Notes: generated by a model not told the origin, from the sequence alone. A stretch of 64,000 bases of DNA from CAVQRC01 sp963715045 (GCA_963715045.1 CAVQRC010000019.1:1-64000), one strand, 5' to 3'. Shown: positions 26,023 through 36,059, numbered from the stretch's first letter. Made by a program: numbers and translations.

Positions 26023-26553
26023 TCACGGTAGAACCCGGAATTCGGAAGGACGCCCGCTCCGCCCGAGACTGGATAGCATCATCGTGGCGAGTGTCATCAA
26101 GGCAAGAGTCGACGGCTCGGGAATGACCGGCAAGAAGGTGCCCGAGCCGAAGTTGGCATTGAAGTCGGCACACCAGACCGAGATCGCGTGGTAGCCCTCC
26201 AGGGTTTCACCGGCGGGCACTTCGATCAGCAGTGGCTCTTGCGAACCGTCGAACGAAGTGCCAGTTAGCTGCCCGCCGATGCTGAGCCCCGCTTCGAATG
26301 CTAAACGGGTGTCATCACTGCCGAGATAGAAGTACACGGCAGGTCCGCCACCATCGTAGGTGAAGTCGTCGACACGAACGGATGTGGCGTCGACGATGGT
26401 CACCGTGCCGGAGACGTCATGAGCGATCGTCGTCAGCTCTGCTTGCCAGCCGATTCCCGGGGCGAACGAACCCCCGTAGGCCGGGGTCTGAACGGTGGCA
26501 GGCACGGCCCAAAGGGTCGCGATCACGAGCAGGTGGTGGGGGGCGATTCGCAT
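26023..26553 (-). CDS. DM13-domain protein with PEP-CTERM sorting signal
   Basis: ATG 26553 starts MRIAPHHLLVIATLWAVPAT, a signal peptide. The middle matches a DM13 domain: GTVTIVDATSVRVDDFTYDG, AVYFYLGSD, and LEGYHAISVWCADFNANFGS with its Cys, which is thought to serve redox roles. The C-terminus is a PEP-CTERM tripartite signal: VIPEPSTLALMTLATMMLSS followed by basic residues. This targets the protein to exosortase processing and the cell surface. 176 residues. Confidence 0.85.
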   Translation of the reverse strand: MRIAPHHLLVIATLWAVPATVQTPAYGGSFAPGIGWQAELTTIAHDVSGTVTIVDATSVRVDDFTYDGGGPAVYFYLGSDDTRLAFEAGLSIGGQLTGTSFDGSQEPLLIEVPAGETLEGYHAISVWCADFNANFGSGTFLPVIPEPSTLALMTLATMMLSSLGRSGRPSEFRVLP

Positions 26554-26616
26554 GGGGGCATGGTCCGTACGGAGGCATTCAAAAGAGGTCAGTGTCATGC
26601 TGAGGATCACGGGAAC

Positions 26617-26646
26617 CAACCACGAAATACACGAAATACACGAAAA
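26617..26646 (+). repeat. CACGAAATA short tandem repeat
   Basis: CACGAAATA occurs twice in a row, followed by CACGAAAAG, in the gap upstream of the DM13 gene. It stands out because it is AT-rich against a GC-rich background. Confidence 0.7.
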
Positions 26647-26781
26647 GCGGCATGATTCGCAGTGTGCCCGCAATCGCCGAATTTGCGGTGGCGAGAAGTA
26701 CGCCCGACGCCATTAACAGTAAGGCCCGGCTAATCTGTCTGCGTCTCAGCAAGCGGTCGCTGGGGGAGGAAGCCGTCATGT

Positions 26782-28125
26782 TCACGGTTCCTGCGAAATG
26801 CAATACAGATGCGACTTGCCGCGGAGGAACAACTGTGTGCCAGCGAGTGCCGGCGACGCGTCGATTCGATCGTCGAGCTGATTCGTCGCCAGCACCTTGA
26901 ATTCGCGACCTCGCTCAATTGTGAGCGTGGTGCCATCGCGGCCGGCGAAGTAAATCCGCTCGGCGGCTCCGACGGGCGATGCGTACAGGCGATCGATTCC
27001 TGGCATCCGGGTGCGATCGAGGATCGCGTCTCCGCTGGCCGCATCGAGGTACGACACGATGGCGTTATTCGACTGCGTGAACACGAGCCAGCGATCGTAC
27101 AGCAGCGGGGAGGGGACGTAGGGGGTTCCCCGCGATTTGGCCCACTTGATCCCGGGTGTATCGGTGAGGTCCCCCGATGCGTCGAGGGGCAACGCGAACA
27201 GAGCCGAACCGCGATAACCGCTCATGCAATAGACGGTGTCTGCCGTGGCCACCGGCGAGGGCGTGACGTTCGCGACCTGTCCCCCGCATTCCCAGATCAG
27301 GGAACCGTCCTCCAGGTTATAGCTGCGGACTCGGTTCTGGCCATTGGTGACGACTTGCGTGACGCCTGCCTGCTCGACCACCAGAGGCGTCGCCCAGGCA
27401 CTCGGCTCATCGCGATCCACGCGCCACAGCGTTTCGCCGTTCCGCGTATCGAGTACCATCAGGTACGACTGCTCTTCCTGGTCGCGTACGAGAATCAGGC
27501 GGTCGTCGTGAACCACCGGCGACGACCCTTCTCCGAAGCTCAGCCGAGTCTTCGCGGGTCCCAGATCACGGTCCCAGATCGCGTTCCCTTCCAGGTCGTA
27601 ACAGTACATCCCCGCCGAGCCGAACCAGGCATACAGCTTCTGGCCGTCGGTGGTGGGCGACGCCGAGGCAAAGCTGTTGTCGCCGTGATGCCCTTCAGCC
27701 GGGATCTGTTCGGCTGCGACCCGCCGCCACAATTCCTGGCCCGTATTCCGGTCCAGACACAGCACGACGTATTGGTGATAGGTGTTCGGATACGTAATCC
27801 CAAAAGGGCGTTCCGGTTGCTCGTCCGGGGGAGGCAGATCCGGGTCAACCTTACCCGTATCGATGACGGTCAACAGGAAGACTTTGTCTCCCCACACGAT
27901 GGGCGTAGAGTTGCCATCCCCGTCAACGGCGACTTTCCATTGAATATTCTCAGTCTCGCTCCACGTCACAGGCGGATCGGCGGTCGACGACACGCCGGTG
28001 GCCTCGGGCCCCCGCCATTGATGCCAGTTCTGAGCTTTCAGCTCCTGGAAATCATCGGCGAAACTTATCGCGCTCACGCAGTGCACGAATAACAACGCGA
28101 GTGGAATGCTGCGAACGGAGTTCAT
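26782..28125 (-). CDS. Secreted PQQ-like beta-propeller protein (1)
   Basis: ATG 28125 gives a signal peptide (SIPLALLFVHCVSAISFAD). The mature part begins QNWHQWRGPEATGVSSTADP and has repeated blades with the PQQ-enzyme-like pattern (LCLDRNTGQELWRR, MVLDTRNGETLWRVDR, YLDAASGDAILDRT). About 447 residues, typical of the planctomycete 'WRGP' outer-membrane propeller proteins. No quinoprotein catalytic residues can be confirmed, so it may be structural. A second member lies at 55643-56944. Confidence 0.85.
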   Translation of the reverse strand: MNSVRSIPLALLFVHCVSAISFADDFQELKAQNWHQWRGPEATGVSSTADPPVTWSETENIQWKVAVDGDGNSTPIVWGDKVFLLTVIDTGKVDPDLPPPDEQPERPFGITYPNTYHQYVVLCLDRNTGQELWRRVAAEQIPAEGHHGDNSFASASPTTDGQKLYAWFGSAGMYCYDLEGNAIWDRDLGPAKTRLSFGEGSSPVVHDDRLILVRDQEEQSYLMVLDTRNGETLWRVDRDEPSAWATPLVVEQAGVTQVVTNGQNRVRSYNLEDGSLIWECGGQVANVTPSPVATADTVYCMSGYRGSALFALPLDASGDLTDTPGIKWAKSRGTPYVPSPLLYDRWLVFTQSNNAIVSYLDAASGDAILDRTRMPGIDRLYASPVGAAERIYFAGRDGTTLTIERGREFKVLATNQLDDRIDASPALAGTQLFLRGKSHLYCISQEP

Positions 28126-28527
28126 CGCTGGGAGGCCTCGTCTCAGGACCTGTCTGGGGGATTGCCTGTGCTTCGAGCGGCGAAGCCATGGCACAGGAAA
28201 AAGCCGGTCAGCGAACGCCTCGAAAGCGTCGTCGCGGCAGAAGTTTCCGCTCTGAGGCTTGCGAATGAGAGCGTATCGCAAGGGGAAACGCGTTGTCAAG
28301 AAACGCAGGGAGATCTGAGGCGAATCTCGCAGCGAGGAATCGGCCGCGACGAGGTGGCGACTTCCGCTGGACACCGACAGGGCCCGTCGGCTACGTTTCC
28401 TGCTCACAGGACCATCGATCCCGGATTATTCATCGACAAGGATGTCCAATAAGCGGCCTTGCAGCCTGAGTCCCGGCACGCGTACCACCTGCCGAGTGCC
28501 CGAGAATCGGTGCGGGTTTCACGCAGC
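28126..28527. other. Divergent intergenic stretch
   Basis: About 400 bp between the propeller gene and the lipoprotein gene. No gene recognised; it runs into the simple repeat at 28528-28600. Confidence 0.35.
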
Positions 28528-28600
28528 CAATGTGCTCGTGCTCGTGCTCAGCGAAGCGGTACTCGTACTCGTAGTCGGACTCGAACTCGAACTCGAACTC
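28528..28600 (+). repeat. GTGCTC / ACTCGT / GAACTC simple repeats
   Basis: Three consecutive hexamer-like tracts: GTGCTC about three times, then ACTCGT twice, then GAACTC about three times. GTGCTC is the reverse complement of the GAGCAC unit seen near 1012 and 55563. The tract lies just upstream of a lipoprotein start. Confidence 0.8.
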
Positions 28601-28601
28601 G

Positions 28602-29009
28602 GTGCGGATGATGATACTTTATGCCCGCCGCACAACGCTGTTGCTGACCACGCTGATGTTGATGGGTTGCCGTGACAGTGGTCCACAGTCGATTCATGTC
28701 CGCGGCCGGGTGACCTTCCGCGGGCAGCCCGTTCCCGCCGGGTCGATCGTGTTTCAGTCGACCGGTGACGCTGCAGAGCAACGTTCGCGTAGCGTCACCC
28801 CAATCGAGAACGGGTCGTACGACACGCAAACCAATGGTGGTCGCGGGATTGTTCCGGGCAGCGTACGTGTGTTCGTCGAGGGATACGACGGTCGGGCAAC
28901 CGCAACTCGCGTCGACGAACCCTCGCTGGGCAATCCTCTGTTTCCCCCCTACGAAACGGTCGTTACCATCGACGACTCTTCTGCCGCGGTGGACATCGAT
29001 GTGAAATAG
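28602..29009 (+). CDS. Small lipoprotein with transthyretin-like fold, paired with DUF1559 gene
   Basis: Residues 1-22 form a signal with lipobox LMLMGC. The body HVRGRVTFRGQPVPAGSIVF, NGSYDTQTNGGRGIVPGSVR and PPYETVVTIDDSSAAVDIDV matches the short 'carboxypeptidase-regulatory-like' lipoprotein that in planctomycetes usually neighbours a DUF1559 gene, as here (158 bp away). Probably extracytoplasmic and lipid-anchored; molecular role unknown. The true start may be the second Met. Confidence 0.85.
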   Translation: MRMMILYARRTTLLLTTLMLMGCRDSGPQSIHVRGRVTFRGQPVPAGSIVFQSTGDAAEQRSRSVTPIENGSYDTQTNGGRGIVPGSVRVFVEGYDGRATATRVDEPSLGNPLFPPYETVVTIDDSSAAVDIDVK

Positions 29010-29167
29010 GCGAAGGTGTCGCCTATGATTAGACACGATGCGACAGCCTGTACGATGGCCTTCCAAGGCCCTCGAACAACAGCCGCGGATGTGGGCGACG
29101 ATTATGGCAGCGATCGAACGTTAGCTTGCAGGACCCGACTCAGACCCAAATCAAAAGATTGCCGACC

Positions 29168-30127
29168 ATGAAGCGATTGCCCGGCTCCATTCGCAGCGGA
29201 TCTGGTTTCACGTTGGTCGAGCTGCTGGTCGTGATTGCGATTATCGGAATCCTGGTGGCGTTGTTGCTTCCGGCCGTGCAGTCGGCCCGCGAGGCGGCGC
29301 GGCGAACGCAGTGCAAGAACAACTTACGGCAGATTGCCCTGGCAGGCGTCAATCACCACGATTCGCACGGGCATTACCCGGTCGGGGGCTTCGGCACCGG
29401 CTGGTGGGTCGGCGATCCCGACGCCGGTTATGGCAGCGAGCAACCGGGCGGCTGGATTTACAACATCCTCGATTACATCGAAGCCGGAACGATTCGCGGG
29501 ATCGGCAGCGGCCGGTCGGGTGACGAGAAATCGCGGGCCCTCACCCAGATGGCCGGCACGCCGATTCCGAGCATGAACTGTCCCAGTCGGCGTTACTCGG
29601 CCGCCTACAGCTATGTCCAGGGCGTGGTGAGCTGGCAGAACATGATGGAGCCGACGATCGCCGCCCGGGCGTGCTACGCGGGCAATGGCGGATTGACCCG
29701 CAGTCGACCCCCCAGTGGCGAGCGGCTGGGACTCTTCGGGGAAACGGCACCTGGCAAGTCGGACCACATTTTCAGCATGCGGCGGATCACCGACGGAACC
29801 AGCAAAACGATGTTCGCCGGTGAGAAGCATCTCGTCGTGGAGTACTACGAAACGGGCGAGGACGGCGGCGACAACCAGCCGATGTATGTGAACTTTGATG
29901 TCGACACGGTGCGGTTTACCGGGGCCGTTTATCCGCCCGTGAGAGACGAGCCGGTCGTGGCCCCGATCATCACGGAGGTCCGCCGCCAGATCTATTCGTT
30001 CGGGAGCCCTCACCCGGCCGGCTTGAATGTCGCGCTCTGCGACGGCTCGGTCGACGTCGTCGATTACGCGATCGACTTGAGAGCCTGGGAACAGCTCGGC
30101 AATCGCATCGACGCCGACACGCAGTAG
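29168..30127 (+). CDS. DUF1559 / prepilin-type cleavage-site protein
   Basis: ATG 29168 starts a basic leader, then GFTLVELLVVIAIIGILVAL, a type II secretion/type IV prepilin N-terminus, and LLPAVQSAREAARRTQCKNN, the DUF1559 signature. The C-terminus FGSPHPAGLNVALCDGSVDV is the matching 'H-x-G-G/A-x-N-x-x-x-x-DGSV' end motif. 320 residues. This family is greatly expanded in Planctomycetes; function is undetermined, but processing by a prepilin peptidase is likely. Forms a pair with the upstream lipoprotein. Confidence 0.95.
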   Translation: MKRLPGSIRSGSGFTLVELLVVIAIIGILVALLLPAVQSAREAARRTQCKNNLRQIALAGVNHHDSHGHYPVGGFGTGWWVGDPDAGYGSEQPGGWIYNILDYIEAGTIRGIGSGRSGDEKSRALTQMAGTPIPSMNCPSRRYSAAYSYVQGVVSWQNMMEPTIAARACYAGNGGLTRSRPPSGERLGLFGETAPGKSDHIFSMRRITDGTSKTMFAGEKHLVVEYYETGEDGGDNQPMYVNFDVDTVRFTGAVYPPVRDEPVVAPIITEVRRQIYSFGSPHPAGLNVALCDGSVDVVDYAIDLRAWEQLGNRIDADTQ

Positions 30128-30137
30128 CGTGTCGGCT

Positions 30138-30154
30138 CGTCACTCCGTGGCGGG
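30138..30154 (+). repeat. CGTCACTCCGTGGCGGG element, copy 1
   Basis: Lies 11 bp after the DUF1559 gene's stop. A near-identical 17-mer, with one change, lies 29 bp after the WD40 kinase stop at 36043-36059. Confidence 0.6.
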
Positions 30155-30253
30155 TTGTGAGCCTGATCGGCGGCCGGTTCACGAATCACTGGGGAGTGAT
30201 GCTGTTCGCTGGCTACCGCCGCATGAGGCTCTCAGGAAGTGGATTTAACGGCT

Positions 30254-31129
30254 TTAACGACGACATCGCCCAATGCTGGCGACCCCTGTGAGGAGCAACA
30301 ACAAGAAAGCTGTCGGCTCGGGTACGGCCAGGTTGACCAGCAGATCTTGTTCGGCAACAACGCCGCGCGAAAAGCGGACTTCATCGACGATGCCATCGAC
30401 GAGCGACCAGCCCTCCGGCCACATGACGCCCAGCAGCGGATAAGGATTCAGATTCGTCAACGAGTGCGACACGTTCGCGGTTTGGGTGGCGTTGGTTGCC
30501 AGGTCTGTAGCTTGGAAGTGGACGTCGCCGTTGAGTTCAAACGATGCGGCGAGAAAGTAATCGATGTGTTCTTGAAGAAGAATCCCTGAGGGGATCAGCC
30601 AGGTCGTTGACCCGTCCGATGCCCACAGCTCCAGTTCATGAGGTTGGGATGGATTGCCCGTACCCGGGTCAGGATCGAACCCCGTCCTCTCGACCACGAA
30701 CGCCCAGCCAAAGGTGCTCGACTCACCATCGCGGGGAAAGCCGGCTTGGGCGGAGAGCACGGAACGACCGACGGTCGCGTCGAGGCTGTCGAAGTGCGCG
30801 AAGAGCTCAATCGTAAAAACATCGTCGACAAGAGTCGTATTCTCAGCGAGCAGGCCGGATGCCGAACCAGCAGACGCGATCGCGAATTCATTGCGACCAA
30901 TTCCAGCCAGGGCTTTTGGAAAATAGCGACCCGGGCCGACGTCCGAGAGCGTCATTCGGGTGACCGGTCCGCGTGGCGAGAGCGGCGAATCGCCGGCCGA
31001 GTCTGCGGTCACTCCGGGGTCACTTTCGAATCGGTAGTAATGCAGGGCTTCGGCCGCTAAGCACTGCGACGCGAAGAAGTGACACCAAATCGTTGCCACC
31101 AGCGGCAGGGAACATCTTTGCAGGTTCAT
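30254..31129 (-). CDS. LamG-like PEP-CTERM protein
   Basis: ATG 31129 starts a signal peptide ending near SQCLAAEA. The body (ALHYYRFESDPGVTADSAGD; FTIELFAHFDSLDATVGRSV; LVDGIVDEVRFSRGVVAEQD) is a concanavalin-like/LamG-type fold that often binds carbohydrate. The C-terminus is AVPEPTAFLLLLLTGVASIG with a basic end, a PEP-CTERM signal. 291 residues, probably surface or extracellular. One of five PEP-CTERM proteins in the window. Confidence 0.88.
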   Translation of the reverse strand: MNLQRCSLPLVATIWCHFFASQCLAAEALHYYRFESDPGVTADSAGDSPLSPRGPVTRMTLSDVGPGRYFPKALAGIGRNEFAIASAGSASGLLAENTTLVDDVFTIELFAHFDSLDATVGRSVLSAQAGFPRDGESSTFGWAFVVERTGFDPDPGTGNPSQPHELELWASDGSTTWLIPSGILLQEHIDYFLAASFELNGDVHFQATDLATNATQTANVSHSLTNLNPYPLLGVMWPEGWSLVDGIVDEVRFSRGVVAEQDLLVNLAVPEPTAFLLLLLTGVASIGRCRR

Positions 31130-31204
31130 GAGACGACTCGCGAATGGTATTCCAAGAGAAGGAGAGGATACGACCTGCCGCTCACGCGTGACGTGATCTC
31201 GGAC

Positions 31205-31924
31205 TCATGGAGGCCCGCGATGACCGACAAAGCCGAGTAGCACGATGGCCGCCACGACCGCCGCAGACGGCTCTGGAGTGAACGTGAATTGCGTGACAAT
31301 GCTGAAATCGCGAATCGCGGCATCGGGGGAGTCCGCATCGCCAAACAGGTACTGCTGGCCTGGAAGCCGATTCACCGAGTCATTCTCCCATCGGATCGCC
31401 GGTTCCCGCGCCGTGGTTGCGATGATCCAGTCGATCAGCAGATTCCCATCCGCCGGGTCGTACCAGTAGGCCGACTGCAGAGGAAACACAAAGTCGAATG
31501 GTCGCGTGCCGAGTCCGGGAGGATCGCTGTATTCCACGGTACCCGTCCAAGGCCCGGTGTAAACGCGCACGGGCGTTCCCGTGATGTTGTCGTCATACGT
31601 GGCCGAGATATCCAGAGGGTCGATCTGCGTAACCGAGAGCATCATTATCAAGTGCGCGAAACCTCCGGTCTCTCCGACCTGCGAGGGGGCATCGGGACGA
31701 AAGCTGACTGCCGTAATCGCCGCTCCTCCGGGTGGGAACGCGGCAAACTCTGAAGCTTTGTGGATCCCTAACGCCCGTGACTGTCGTGCCCCAAACGTCC
31801 CGGAAGAACTTGGCGCTTCGGCATTCGCGTAAATCTCGGGGGAAACCAGCGTGATGGCCTGGCTTTCGGCGTGCTGCATGAGCAGAACGCCACAGGCGGA
31901 AAGAACCGCCAGGAGTTGTTTCAT
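31205..31924 (-). CDS. PEP-CTERM protein of unknown domain
   Basis: ATG 31924 has GAGGAG upstream and gives a signal peptide (KQLLAVLSACGVLLMQHAES). The body has no named domain I recognise; ITAVSFRPDAPSQVGETGGF and WTGTVEYSDPPGLGTRPFDF suggest a beta-rich 'choice-of-anchor' type protein. It ends TPEPSAAVVAAIVLLGFVGH, a PEP-CTERM signal. 239 residues. It sits 75 bp upstream of the LamG-like gene on the same strand. Confidence 0.85.
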   Translation of the reverse strand: MKQLLAVLSACGVLLMQHAESQAITLVSPEIYANAEAPSSSGTFGARQSRALGIHKASEFAAFPPGGAAITAVSFRPDAPSQVGETGGFAHLIMMLSVTQIDPLDISATYDDNITGTPVRVYTGPWTGTVEYSDPPGLGTRPFDFVFPLQSAYWYDPADGNLLIDWIIATTAREPAIRWENDSVNRLPGQQYLFGDADSPDAAIRDFSIVTQFTFTPEPSAAVVAAIVLLGFVGHRGPP

Positions 31925-32160
31925 GGGATCTATCTCCTCGTTGATGTTATCCGGTCTGCGTAAGTCCGGGAGACACCCTCTCCGCCATGCAGACAGAAAG
32001 TCAAATCCGCGACGCACGGCCAAGTCGAACAGCATCCTGTGGTGAGCAGGCAAGGCGCTTCAACGGAGGAATTACTTGCTCACTCTGGTAGACTTGGCGA
32101 TAATTCGGCCTGTCAGGTGCAAGGCAATCCGCTGATTTCTGTTTTTTCTCCGGGCGACCG

Positions 32161-32757
32161 ATGTCCAACAACAGCGAATTCGCGGCCTCGAGTCGGAGGA
32201 ACAGAAATCGTGCCTCACGCGTTCAGAGCGAATCGCACGACCTGCCACGCTCCTTACACGTGCAGTTACACTCGCTGGCTCGACAGGCCATGCGGCGGGA
32301 ACGGTCCGATCACACACTGCAGCCCTCAGCACTACTCAACGAAGCCTGGATTATTCTCCAGCAACAGCAGAACCTCGATCCGGCGCGGCGTGCCCATTAC
32401 CTGGCGGCCGCGGCGACGACGATGCGTCGCGTCTTGATCGATCATGCCAAGACCAAACGTTGGTTAAACGTGGAGGGCCGGACCACGTCTTCGTGTCGCT
32501 GGACTCCTCCGGAGAAGTCGCCAACACGCCGAAGGCGGGAGTCGCTGCCACCGATCGATCTGCTGGCTCTCGACGAGGCGTTACGGGATCTGGCTCGTCT
32601 GCACGAGCGCGCGGCCCGGGTTGTCGAATTGCGGTTCTTCGGCGGGCTGACAATTCGGCAGGCCGCCGAAGAACTCGGGATCTCGCTCCGCACCGGGCAA
32701 GTCGACTGGCAGTTTGCCAAGGCCTGGCTGTACCGCGTGTTGGACGACGCGGGCTGA
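32161..32757 (+). CDS. ECF-type RNA polymerase sigma factor, two compensating frameshifts
   Basis: Sigma region 2 is visible as RERSDHTLQPSALLNEAWII and AAAATTMRRVLIDHAKTKR. Region 4 is LLALDEALRDLARLHERAAR, VVELRFFGGLTIRQAAEELG, ISLRTGQVDWQFAKAWLYRV. The linker (about 32460-32555) reads poorly in this frame, but in another frame it reads VKRGGPDHVFVSLDSSGEVA, as expected for the planctomycete ECF family. So two opposite indels bracket the linker. The N-terminus is shorter than family norm. Such sigma factors are usually coded directly before a Ser/Thr kinase, as here. Confidence 0.85.
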   Translation: MSNNSEFAASSRRNRNRASRVQSESHDLPRSLHVQLHSLARQAMRRERSDHTLQPSALLNEAWIILQQQQNLDPARRAHYLAAAATTMRRVLIDHAKTKRWLNVEGRTTSSCRWTPPEKSPTRRRRESLPPIDLLALDEALRDLARLHERAARVVELRFFGGLTIRQAAEELGISLRTGQVDWQFAKAWLYRVLDDAG

Positions 32758-32762
32758 ACAAG

Positions 32763-35700
32763 ATGCCCGAACCACACCACCGCCGCGGTGTGTCAAACGC
32801 CTTAACCGAGCGGATCGCCCAGGTACGATCGCTCTTCGCGGCGACCCTCGCCCAGCCTGCAGAGTGCCGGGACCAATGGCTTCGCGAAACCGACGCCGCC
32901 AGCGAGACCGTTATCGAAGAGGTCCGCGCGCTGGTGAGTCACTGCGAGCGGTCGCATGATCCACTGGAAGAGGGGATCGAGGTCCCCGCTTCGCTCAATG
33001 ACATGCTCGGCAACTGCCAGTTCCGGGAAGTGGGTGACCAGATTGGAAAGTTCGAGATCAAGCGGCTCCTCGGTGTTGGCGGTTTCGGGGCAGTCTATCT
33101 CTGTCGCGACCCGCTGTTGAAACGTGAAGTCGCGGTCAAGATTCCCCACGCTACGGCGGTCACCACCGAGCAGGACTTCGATCGCCAGCTCGCGGAGGCG
33201 CAGCGGGTCGCGGCGCTCGACTGTGCGGGAATCGTACCGGTCCTGGAGGGGAATCGGACTACCGATGGCTGCCCGTTTTTCGTAATGCAGTACATTTCCG
33301 GTTCGAGCCTCGACCAGCGACTGCGTGCCGAACGTCTCGATCCCGTTGGAAGGCGCAGCCCTGCTGGCCGAGATCGCCGACATCCTGGCGATCGTTCACG
33401 CGCGAGGGATCGTGCACCGTGACCTCAAGCCGAGCAATATTCTCCTGTCACTGGAGGGGCGACCCTTCGTTGCAGACTTCGGTCTCGCGTCGTCGGTAGC
33501 GTTGACTACCGACGATCCCTACCGAGTCGCCGGCACGCCGGCATACATGGCGCCGGAGCAATTCGACGCCGAACAGAGCGTCGATGGCCGCGCCGACGTG
33601 TTGGTCGCTGGGGGTCATCGCTTCACGAGTTGCTGACCGGTCGACGTCCCTTTACGGGTGGGAACGTTGCGGAACTGCGGGCCTCGGTGCTCGACACGAA
33701 ATCGGTCGAATTCGAGCGGCGCGATCGACACAGTCCCGCGGGGCTGAGGCGAATCTGCCAGAAGTGTCTGCAGACGTCGCCCGCTGATCGATACCAATCG
33801 GCGTCCGAGGTGGCCGGTGCGTTATGGCGGCAATGCCCCAGGCGGATGCGACCCGCGGTCAGGCGATCAAAGTTCGCCGCGCTCCTCGTGGTTGCGGTAC
33901 TCGCGGTCACCGCGTTGTCCGTCGGCGGCAGCCTAATTCTCGTTGATCGCGCGGTCCCAGCTCTCCGTCTCACGGCAACAGGGTATCGATCGTGACCGGC
34001 GCCTCCGCCGGACGCGTTACCTCAGCGAGATGGTGAAGGCTTACCAGGCGTGGGACAAAGGGCGCTTTAGCACGGTCCGAGCGATCCTCGATCGCTATCG
34101 GCCCCGGGAGGGTGAGGTCGATGCCCGCGGGTTCGAGTGGCGGCTGCTGGAGAGCTTGAGCCGGCAACCCGAGCCGGATGTCCTCCAGGGCCACGTAGGA
34201 GCGGTCCACGAACTGGCTCTGTTTCCTGATGGACGACGCGTGGCCAGCGTCGGCGAGGACGGCACCCTGCGCATCTGGGATGTTCCTACGCGAACACAGA
34301 TTGGGGTAATCGACTTCGGTACGGCGCTGGAGAACATTGATCTTGCAGCCGGAGGATTGCACTCAGTGGCCGTATCACCGAATGGCCGATATCTCGTGGC
34401 CGGCGCGGACGTCGTCGGGCTCATCGACCTTGAGGGTGACGACACGGTTTGCGAACTGTTCCGTGCCGCGTATAACGTCGACTCTCTAGCCTTCTCGGCC
34501 GATGGGCAGCGAATCGCAGCCGGTACGCGGTATGAAGACGTCTGCCTGCTTAAGCTCGATGGCGAAGTTCTCGCCCGCGTGCCATGCGATTCTCGGGCCG
34601 AGACTTTGACCTACCTGCCGCAACGACAGCAGTGGCTCGTGCCGAACGTTCGAGACCCACAGGCGTTGGACTACCAGGGGGAGTACCTCCAGGTGTGGGA
34701 CGACCACTTCGACCGTATCGTGCGTGAGTTGGATACGACGAGCGAGCTTGGCTACACGGACATCAAGTTCGCCCGTGCGGCGCCAGGCTGCCGTGATGCG
34801 GTGGCCGCCAGTTCGCTGACACCACGCCTGTACGTGCTGTCACTCGAGTCGGGTAAGGTTCTGGAAGTACGAGACGATTTCCGCAGCAGACTTACCGATT
34901 TCGCTTTCTCGCCGGACGGGTCTGCCCTGGCGACCGCTCAAGTAGACGGCAGCATCTGTTATCTGCCGTGGGTGATCGACAGGCACGGCAAGCGATTGAT
35001 CGGTGCCCAGCTGCAGACCATCGTCGCCCACCAGGGCCGGTGTCACAGCATCCGCTTCCTTTCAGCAGATACGTTGCTTACCGGTGGGGATGATGGCCTG
35101 AACGTCTGGGATCTGCGACAGTTCCAGAAGCACGTCCAGGTTCGTCTGCCTGCCGATGCGTTCTCCGACCCGGAGTATTCAGCCGATGGGCAGCAGCTGG
35201 TGTTGGGATCTTCAGCGCCCGGCGTGGCTTGGATCGTCGACGCCAGGACAGCCGAGGTCGTCAATTCAATCCCGTATGACGACGCGGGTGCGGGAACCGC
35301 CCTGTCACCCTCTGGTGAAGCGATCGCGCTCGTTTGCCGAGCAGGTCGATTTGTATCCGTAGTGAACACGAAGGCCGTGAAATCAGTACGATCGCCCATC
35401 CGGACGGCGTCTGGGACGTCGCCTTTTCACCCGACAAAAGCACCGTCGCGAGTATTGGCCACGTACTCCGGATTTCGGACAGCGAGAGTGGTGAATTGCT
35501 CTATGAACGGCGATTGCCTGGGAAAGCAAACGTCATCGCGTTCTCTCATGTTGGCGACTGGATTGGCTTCGGAGGTGAGTATGGCCGCGTTCAGACACTG
35601 AACCTGAAGAACCCGGAACAGTGTCAGGATCTCTCCTGTGACAGCGACACCGCGTGCATCGCCTTTTCTCTCGACGACGCGCTTCTCGCCACGGGTCATG

Positions 35701-36014
35701 ACGATGCGGTGGTTCGCTTGTGGAGCATGACGACCGACAAATTGGTGGCCGAGCTGGTCGGCCATGAGCACCGCGTGATCAGCGTTTGTTTCGCTTCTGA
35801 CGGTCGGAGTCTGCTTTCTGTGGACGGGAGGACCGTGCGGATCTGGTCGCTTGACGAGCAGCGGTTGCTGGGGACGGTCCTGCGTCGTCCAGGCGTGAGC
35901 TCTGTCGCGATTTCGCCGGATGGTCGGCAGATCGTGCTGTCGGCCGACGAGGCCGACGCGTCAGATCCGGAATCGCCGAATCTCATCTTCTGGAACGTCG
36001 ACGACGTTCCGTAG
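32763..36014 (+). pseudogene. Ser/Thr kinase with transmembrane helix and WD40 propeller, four frameshifts
   Basis: ATG 32763 follows the sigma stop by 5 bp. Pieces join into about 1,080 residues. Kinase domain: LGVGGFGAVYLCRDP, VAVKIPH, a shift near 33345, IVHRDLKPSNILL, DFGLASS, GTPAYMAPEQF, a shift near 33612, LTGRRPFTGGNVAELR, LQTSPADRYQSA. Then a membrane helix (FAALLVVAVLAVTALSVGG), a shift near 33955, and a WD40 array from about 34190 to the end (DVLQGHVGAVHELALFPDGR ... LRIWDV; VRLWSM; VRIWSLDEQ) with a shift near 35375. It should sense extracytoplasmic signals via WD40 and phosphorylate partners, plausibly the ECF sigma. No residues are missing at the breaks. Confidence 0.8.
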
Positions 36015-36042
36015 TCGCGTCGCTCTGTGCTCGGTTTAGTCC

Positions 36043-36059
36043 CGTCACTCTGTGGCGGG
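36043..36059 (+). repeat. CGTCACTCTGTGGCGGG element, copy 2
   Basis: Differs from copy 1 (30138-30154) at one base. Both lie shortly after a gene's stop in the same orientation. Confidence 0.6.

Noticed and set aside
26617..26646. CRISPR-like array
   Set aside because: Units are 9 bp without spacers; no cas gene is near. None of the repeat tracts in the window has CRISPR spacing.
26809..28092. 427-residue plus-strand frame opposite the PQQ propeller gene
   Set aside because: Shadow frame; composition follows the reverse of the real repeats.
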